NCBI GenBank assembly: GCA_023409615.1
Contig: JAEYRF010000025.1
Span: 1 to 17,806 of the forward strand
Reading direction: 5' to 3'
Length of the DNA: 17,806 nt
Origin: Bacillota bacterium
GTDB lineage: Bacteria; Bacillota; Clostridia; Acetivibrionales; DTU013
The notes below the pieces were generated by a model. That model worked only from the letters and a program-made list of their open reading frames with translations. It was not told where the DNA came from and made no database searches. Of this stretch, positions 13,911 through 17,806 are shown piece by piece; positions within the stretch are counted from its first letter, which is position 1; each line of letters starts with the position of its first letter. Position numbers and translations under genes: made by a program.

Positions 13911-15539
13911 GTGTTGAAACTTCTTGTGGTCGATGATGAGCCTATTCACAGACGTGAGCTGGCTAATTTAATCAGGACATTACGAAGCAGCTATGAGGTC
14001 TGGGAAGCTGAAAACGGAAAAGAGGCCCTCGAAGTAATGAATAACCAGGATTTTAATATCCTTGTTACTGATGTCAAAATGCCATTGATGGATGGGTTGG
14101 AGCTGATAGAAGCCCTCGGAGAGCGCGTTGACAGGATGAAGGTGATTGTGCTAAGCGGATATGAGTACTTCGATTACGCAAAGAGAGCTCTAAAACTTGG
14201 CGCCTGTGATTATGTACTAAAGCCTATTGACGAAGATGCTGTAGAGGGTATGCTTCAAAATGTGGAAGACCTCATTGAGAAGCAAATGGATAGTGAGAAA
14301 GCAAATAAAATGCTTCAACAGCAATTGGACAAGACCTATCCCATGTATATCGATCATGTGATGAACCGGTTTACTCAATGCGGAAATGAAAAGGATGAGG
14401 TAAAGAAGGTTGAAGATGTTTTCAGCAGGGAAGGACAGGGAAGGATATTCGCTTTATATTTATATGACTCAGAAGGCATAAATACTTATGCGAATGAATC
14501 AGGTATTCGTGACACTATGAAATCGTTTTTAAGATATACGTCTCATGATATGCTAAAACAATATGGGCATACAATTTCTTTTTTCCTTGATGATCCAAGC
14601 TTTCTCATGTTGGGAATTATGAAACCGAAGGTCAATGAAGACACGACATATATAACAGGGTTGAAAAATGTGTTGAGCAGACTCTCCCTTGTAGTTTGCG
14701 AAAATTATCAATTAAAAATACGAATTGGCATCAGCGGTTCTTATTTATGTCTGTATGATAACTACAAAAAGGCCGTTGACGAGGCGATACATGCTCTTAA
14801 TTATGGATTTTACAGCGATGAACAAATTGTACTTTACCATTCGGAACAGGATGTTTTGTTGGATAATACTCCGCTAAGAACCGGTACAACAGAAATGCTT
14901 CTCAGGGATGCTGTTTCAAAGTATAACAAAAATAAAGCGTGGGAGTGTTTTAATGAGGTTGTTGCCAGTATCAGTTCAGATGTAAAACCTGTACCAACTA
15001 TAGTAAAAGGTTTTTTGGAGGAGACTTTATCAGAATGCCTGAATTCAATTGTACCGATTATAGAAAAGGACTGTCTGGATGAAATCAATAAAAAAATTAA
15101 GGAACTGGCTTTCTGTGGCGATTTTTCCATGCTTAAGAAAGCTGCACGTGAGATTCTTCAGCAAATGCTTGAAAGTACTCAAAAGATAGCTAATGATAGG
15201 AATTATTTTTTAATCCAGAAGTGTATTAATTTTGTCAGCGAGCATTATTCTGAAGAGATAAATGTGGATACACTGGCGAATATATTTCATTTTAACAATA
15301 GCTACTTCAGTACGATTTTCAAAAAAAATATAGGTGTTGGCTTATCCGACTATATTGTAGACGTACGAATGCAGAAAGCATTGGAATTGTTGCAATCCAG
15401 TAGTTTCAAGGTGTATGAGGTCGCCCAAAAGGTAGGATATAAAGATGGGAAATACTTCTGTAAGGTCTTTAAAAATAAACACGGTGTTACACCAAATTAT
15501 TTTCGAAGGTATTCTGAAGTTGGGAGAGAGGCACTGTGA
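13911..15539 (+). CDS. YesN-type response regulator with AraC-family DNA-binding domain
   Basis: The 542-residue cytoplasmic regulator has three parts. Residues 1-120 are a receiver domain with the acidic pair D8/D9 (LLVVDDEP), the phospho-acceptor D54 (LVTDVKMP), S82 and K104 (LKP). A middle region (about 130-430) is typical of long YesN-like regulators. Residues about 435-540 hold two AraC helix-turn-helices (NVDTLANIFHFNNSYFSTIF, then VYEVAQKVGYKDGKYFCKVF), ending GVTPNYFRR. It is expected to be phosphorylated by the kinase encoded next and to activate sugar-uptake genes nearby. GGAGGG at 13901-13906 precedes it. The start is either GTG at 13911 or, with a better 7-8 nt spacing, TTG at 13914 (giving MKLLVVDDEP); the difference is one residue. 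Confidence 0.92.
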   Translation: MLKLLVVDDEPIHRRELANLIRTLRSSYEVWEAENGKEALEVMNNQDFNILVTDVKMPLMDGLELIEALGERVDRMKVIVLSGYEYFDYAKRALKLGACDYVLKPIDEDAVEGMLQNVEDLIEKQMDSEKANKMLQQQLDKTYPMYIDHVMNRFTQCGNEKDEVKKVEDVFSREGQGRIFALYLYDSEGINTYANESGIRDTMKSFLRYTSHDMLKQYGHTISFFLDDPSFLMLGIMKPKVNEDTTYITGLKNVLSRLSLVVCENYQLKIRIGISGSYLCLYDNYKKAVDEAIHALNYGFYSDEQIVLYHSEQDVLLDNTPLRTGTTEMLLRDAVSKYNKNKAWECFNEVVASISSDVKPVPTIVKGFLEETLSECLNSIVPIIEKDCLDEINKKIKELAFCGDFSMLKKAAREILQQMLESTQKIANDRNYFLIQKCINFVSEHYSEEINVDTLANIFHFNNSYFSTIFKKNIGVGLSDYIVDVRMQKALELLQSSSFKVYEVAQKVGYKDGKYFCKVFKNKHGVTPNYFRRYSEVGREAL

Positions 15540-17437
15540 CAGGCGGAAAATTCAAGCAGGGCAGTAAGATAAGTATAAGCAAGTTAGTAGAACAGTTCAG
15601 GCTTAGGACAAAGCTAAATATAATATTTTTTTCATTCATCATCATCCCGATTTGTTTTTTAGGTATCACCTTTTACAGAATCAGTACAGATGTTATTTCA
15701 GGTTTTGCAGCGCAGAATGTTTATGAAATCATTAAAAAGAATAATGAAATCATAGATCAACGGCTTTCAAATGTTGTGAACAGCAGTTTATCTCTAATTA
15801 CAGACAAAGATTTGTTCGATATTCTGTCCGCACTTGATCCAAAGGACGGCAAAAGCAAAGTGAAAGCGGATACTAACATATCCAAGATATTAACACGCTA
15901 CTTTATATCCGAGCCTAAAGTATATTCTTGTAAAATGGTTACAAGCTATTATACATTTTCTCCTGATCTTGGAAATACACAGCCTGGATTTCTGCCGTTT
16001 GAGAAATTCGGTTCGACTTATATCTACAGCGAAGCAGCAGCGGCTAACGGAAAAATTGTCTGGATTCCGACCTACGACTTTGTGGAGGTGTATGAGCAAA
16101 AGGATTTGGAAAACAGTGTAATGGAGGGCAGATATGTTTTTTCTGCTGTAAGGCAGATAGACAGTTTAAGATTTGAAAACGGGCGGATAAGGCATTTGAA
16201 CGCTGATGTAGAGAAGCCGGTTCTTGTAATTGACTTTTTACCGGATTTTTTTAACCAGCTTTTTGAAAACAACGAGATCATAAAAAATTCATTTTACGCT
16301 GTAATCAGTAAGGATGGAACCAATGTTACCCAGTCTAATCTCAATGAATTCAATGCCCGCTACCTAACGGACTGGGTAAAGGGTATGGGAGCAAAAAGCA
16401 GCGGTTACGACTATATTGACATTAATAATGAAAAATGGATATTGTCATATGACACCTCCAGCATAACTAATTGGGTTACCGTAGTAGTTGTGAATCCGAA
16501 GGATCTGACCAGAACACTACTGAACGACATAAAGAGCAGAAGCATTTATCTGGCTATCATTTTATGCGTTATTTCATTGCTTGCGGCTTATATCATTTCT
16601 GTCAGGGTTACGAATCCAATAAATAGAATGACTTCAGCAGCTAAGAAAATCGGAAAAGGACATTTCGATATTGTAATCCCCGAAGAAGGAGATATTGAGT
16701 TCAGACAGCTCATTAGTACAATTAACGATATGAGTTCTGAGATCAAAACGCTTATAAATGAAAACTATGAGGTGAAGCTGCGTGAAAAAGAGGCCACCAT
16801 TGGAGCACTGGCAATGCAGCTGAATCCGCATTTTCTTTATAATACTATTAATATTATCAACTGGATGGCTATAAGAAATAAACAAAAGGATATCAGCACC
16901 ATGCTGATGAGCTTATCACATATGCTCAATTACACCATACGTACAAAGGATAATATTGTTTTGTTCAGTGACGATCTGGAATGGCTGAAGAAATATCTTT
17001 ACATAATGCAGATACGATTTGAAAATAAATTTACTGTTGAGTACGGAGTAGATGATGGAATCCTTTATGAAAAGGTACCCAAGCTGTTTTTACAGCCTAT
17101 TGTTGAAAATATATTCACCCATGCTTTTGATAATATTACGAATAATGGATTGATTAGAATTTCTGCCAAGAAGTCCAAAGACACTCTCCTATTCAAAGTT
17201 GAAGACAATGGAAAGGGTATAACTGAAGATGAGCTTGAAAAAATCATCAATATCTCTGAGGATAATGGTTTAAGTATAGGACTTTCTAATGTAGATAAAA
17301 GGATTAAAATACTTTACGGAGAGGAATACGGAGTACAAATAGAGTCTTCACTGTCGAAGGGAACGACAGTTAGTGTTAAAATTCCTTCCTGTGACAGGCA
17401 AACATCCAATGAAATTACACTAATCCGGGAAAATTGA
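15536..17437 (+). CDS. YesM-type sensor histidine kinase
   Basis: The 633-residue membrane kinase is the partner of the preceding regulator. It has a short cytoplasmic N-terminus, membrane span 1 at about residues 28-47, an extracellular sensor region of about 285 residues, and membrane span 2 at about 336-357. A HAMP linker follows (TNPINRMTSAAKKIGKGHF). The His_kinase domain carries the phospho-acceptor H432 in QLNPHFLYNTINIINWM. The ATPase domain shows the N box PIVENIFTHAF (N525), VEDNGKGI (D557) and GLSIGLSNVDKRIKILYG. The GTG start overlaps the regulator stop as GTGA, implying translational coupling, with a GGGAG-type site shortly upstream. Such kinases sense extracellular oligosaccharides directly or through binding proteins; both neighbouring operons encode such proteins. 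Confidence 0.92.
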   Translation: MTGGKFKQGSKISISKLVEQFRLRTKLNIIFFSFIIIPICFLGITFYRISTDVISGFAAQNVYEIIKKNNEIIDQRLSNVVNSSLSLITDKDLFDILSALDPKDGKSKVKADTNISKILTRYFISEPKVYSCKMVTSYYTFSPDLGNTQPGFLPFEKFGSTYIYSEAAAANGKIVWIPTYDFVEVYEQKDLENSVMEGRYVFSAVRQIDSLRFENGRIRHLNADVEKPVLVIDFLPDFFNQLFENNEIIKNSFYAVISKDGTNVTQSNLNEFNARYLTDWVKGMGAKSSGYDYIDINNEKWILSYDTSSITNWVTVVVVNPKDLTRTLLNDIKSRSIYLAIILCVISLLAAYIISVRVTNPINRMTSAAKKIGKGHFDIVIPEEGDIEFRQLISTINDMSSEIKTLINENYEVKLREKEATIGALAMQLNPHFLYNTINIINWMAIRNKQKDISTMLMSLSHMLNYTIRTKDNIVLFSDDLEWLKKYLYIMQIRFENKFTVEYGVDDGILYEKVPKLFLQPIVENIFTHAFDNITNNGLIRISAKKSKDTLLFKVEDNGKGITEDELEKIINISEDNGLSIGLSNVDKRIKILYGEEYGVQIESSLSKGTTVSVKIPSCDRQTSNEITLIREN

Positions 17438-17516
17438 TATTTATGGTGCTAAAGCAAACTAATATAATATAATTTTGTGATTGTTATTGTTTATCCAAAG
17501 AAAGTGGAGGTCAGGC

Positions 17517-17806
17517 ATGAGAAGGTCTCTATTGTTTTTAAAGTCAGGAATGGCTGTTTGTCTGCTATTGTACATGTATACAGGATGCGTCAAGACAGAT
17601 GTAAACACCATTAAATACAGCTTACCGAAGGTGCAGGATAAGGCGGCTTCCATGGACAAAGCTGGTTCAATCACGAATGACTCTGAGAAAGAGGAAATTG
17701 TAAATCTTACCTATGCCGGTTGGGGAACTGAAAATGAGAAAAATGTAACGCAAAAGACTCTGGATAGCTTTAATGAGAACCACGAGAACATTAAAGTGTC
17801 CTATAT
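17517..17806 (+). CDS. Sugar-binding lipoprotein of a second ABC importer, N-terminal fragment
   Basis: The gene runs off the right edge; 96 codons are visible. The N-terminus MRRSLLFLKSGMAVCLLLYM ends in a lipobox-like YTGC with the lipidated Cys at residue 24. A polar linker follows, then from about residue 63 VNLTYAGWGTENEKNVTQKT, the first strand and helix of a family-1 (UgpB/MsmE-like) sugar-binding protein. GGAGG at 17506-17510 lies 6 nt before the ATG at 17517. It differs from the large binding protein at 10132 and implies a second sugar importer, or a binding protein that informs the adjacent sensor kinase. The ligand is unknown. Confidence 0.82.
   Translation, partial: MRRSLLFLKSGMAVCLLLYMYTGCVKTDVNTIKYSLPKVQDKAASMDKAGSITNDSEKEEIVNLTYAGWGTENEKNVTQKTLDSFNENHENIKVSY

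Noticed and set aside
17463..17473. Overlapping TATAAT hexamers ahead of the second lipoprotein gene
   Set aside because: No -35 element at a proper distance is visible and the area is very AT-rich; it may still be a promoter, but I cannot support it.

Overview
The window reads as a chromosomal segment of a Gram-positive, low-to-moderate GC anaerobe of the class Clostridia. The evidence is consistent: strong GGAGG-type ribosome binding sites, a DUF1540 four-cysteine miniprotein, a TGS/uridine-kinase fusion typical of Clostridia, a YesM/YesN-type two-component system, LplA/LplB/YtcP-type sugar uptake genes, and a type II xylose isomerase. The genus cannot be read from this stretch alone. I saw no CRISPR array, intact insertion sequence, phage gene, tRNA or rRNA.

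Layout. (1) 1-117, minus: the 5' end of prfC (release factor 3). (2) 325-1992, plus: a nucleoside kinase with TGS and ThrRS-like N-terminal domains, with an 18-bp perfect palindrome in its leader and a strong terminator behind it. (3) 2090-2266, minus: a 58-codon DUF1540 gene with a TTG start. (4) 2485-7406, plus: a xylose catabolic operon in the order xylB (xylulokinase), ROK-family regulator (XylR-like, overlapping xylB by 4 nt), xylA (xylose isomerase), deoC (deoxyribose-phosphate aldolase), driven by a clear promoter at 2415-2443. (5) 7603-8109, plus: an Amidase_6-type cysteine hydrolase-like protein. (6) 9864-8168, minus: argJ followed closely by an orphan cheW, from a good sigma-A promoter. 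(7) 10132-13816, plus: an oligosaccharide ABC importer made of a large lipoprotein binding protein and two permeases but no ATPase. (8) 13911-17437, plus: an AraC-type response regulator and its YesM-type sensor kinase, overlapping by 4 nt. (9) From 17517 and running off the window: a second sugar-binding lipoprotein.

How it fits together. Xylose isomerase and xylulokinase convert D-xylose to D-xylulose 5-phosphate, with the ROK protein as the probable xylose-responsive repressor of its own operon. The downstream importer and two-component system look like a sensing and uptake module for xylan-derived or related oligosaccharides, which would feed the xyl operon. That substrate assignment is inference from neighbourhood. 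The importer presumably borrows a shared MsmK/UgpC-like ATPase encoded elsewhere.

I do not see a clearly new system such as a defence island. The points most worth a second look are regulatory: the kinase-leader palindrome, three inverted repeats in the argJ/lipoprotein divergent region (one positioned like an activator site, one like a repressor site), and two intercistronic RNA stems. The small DUF1540 gene, which falls below usual length cut-offs, the inclusion of deoC in a xylose operon and the argJ-cheW pairing also deserve attention.
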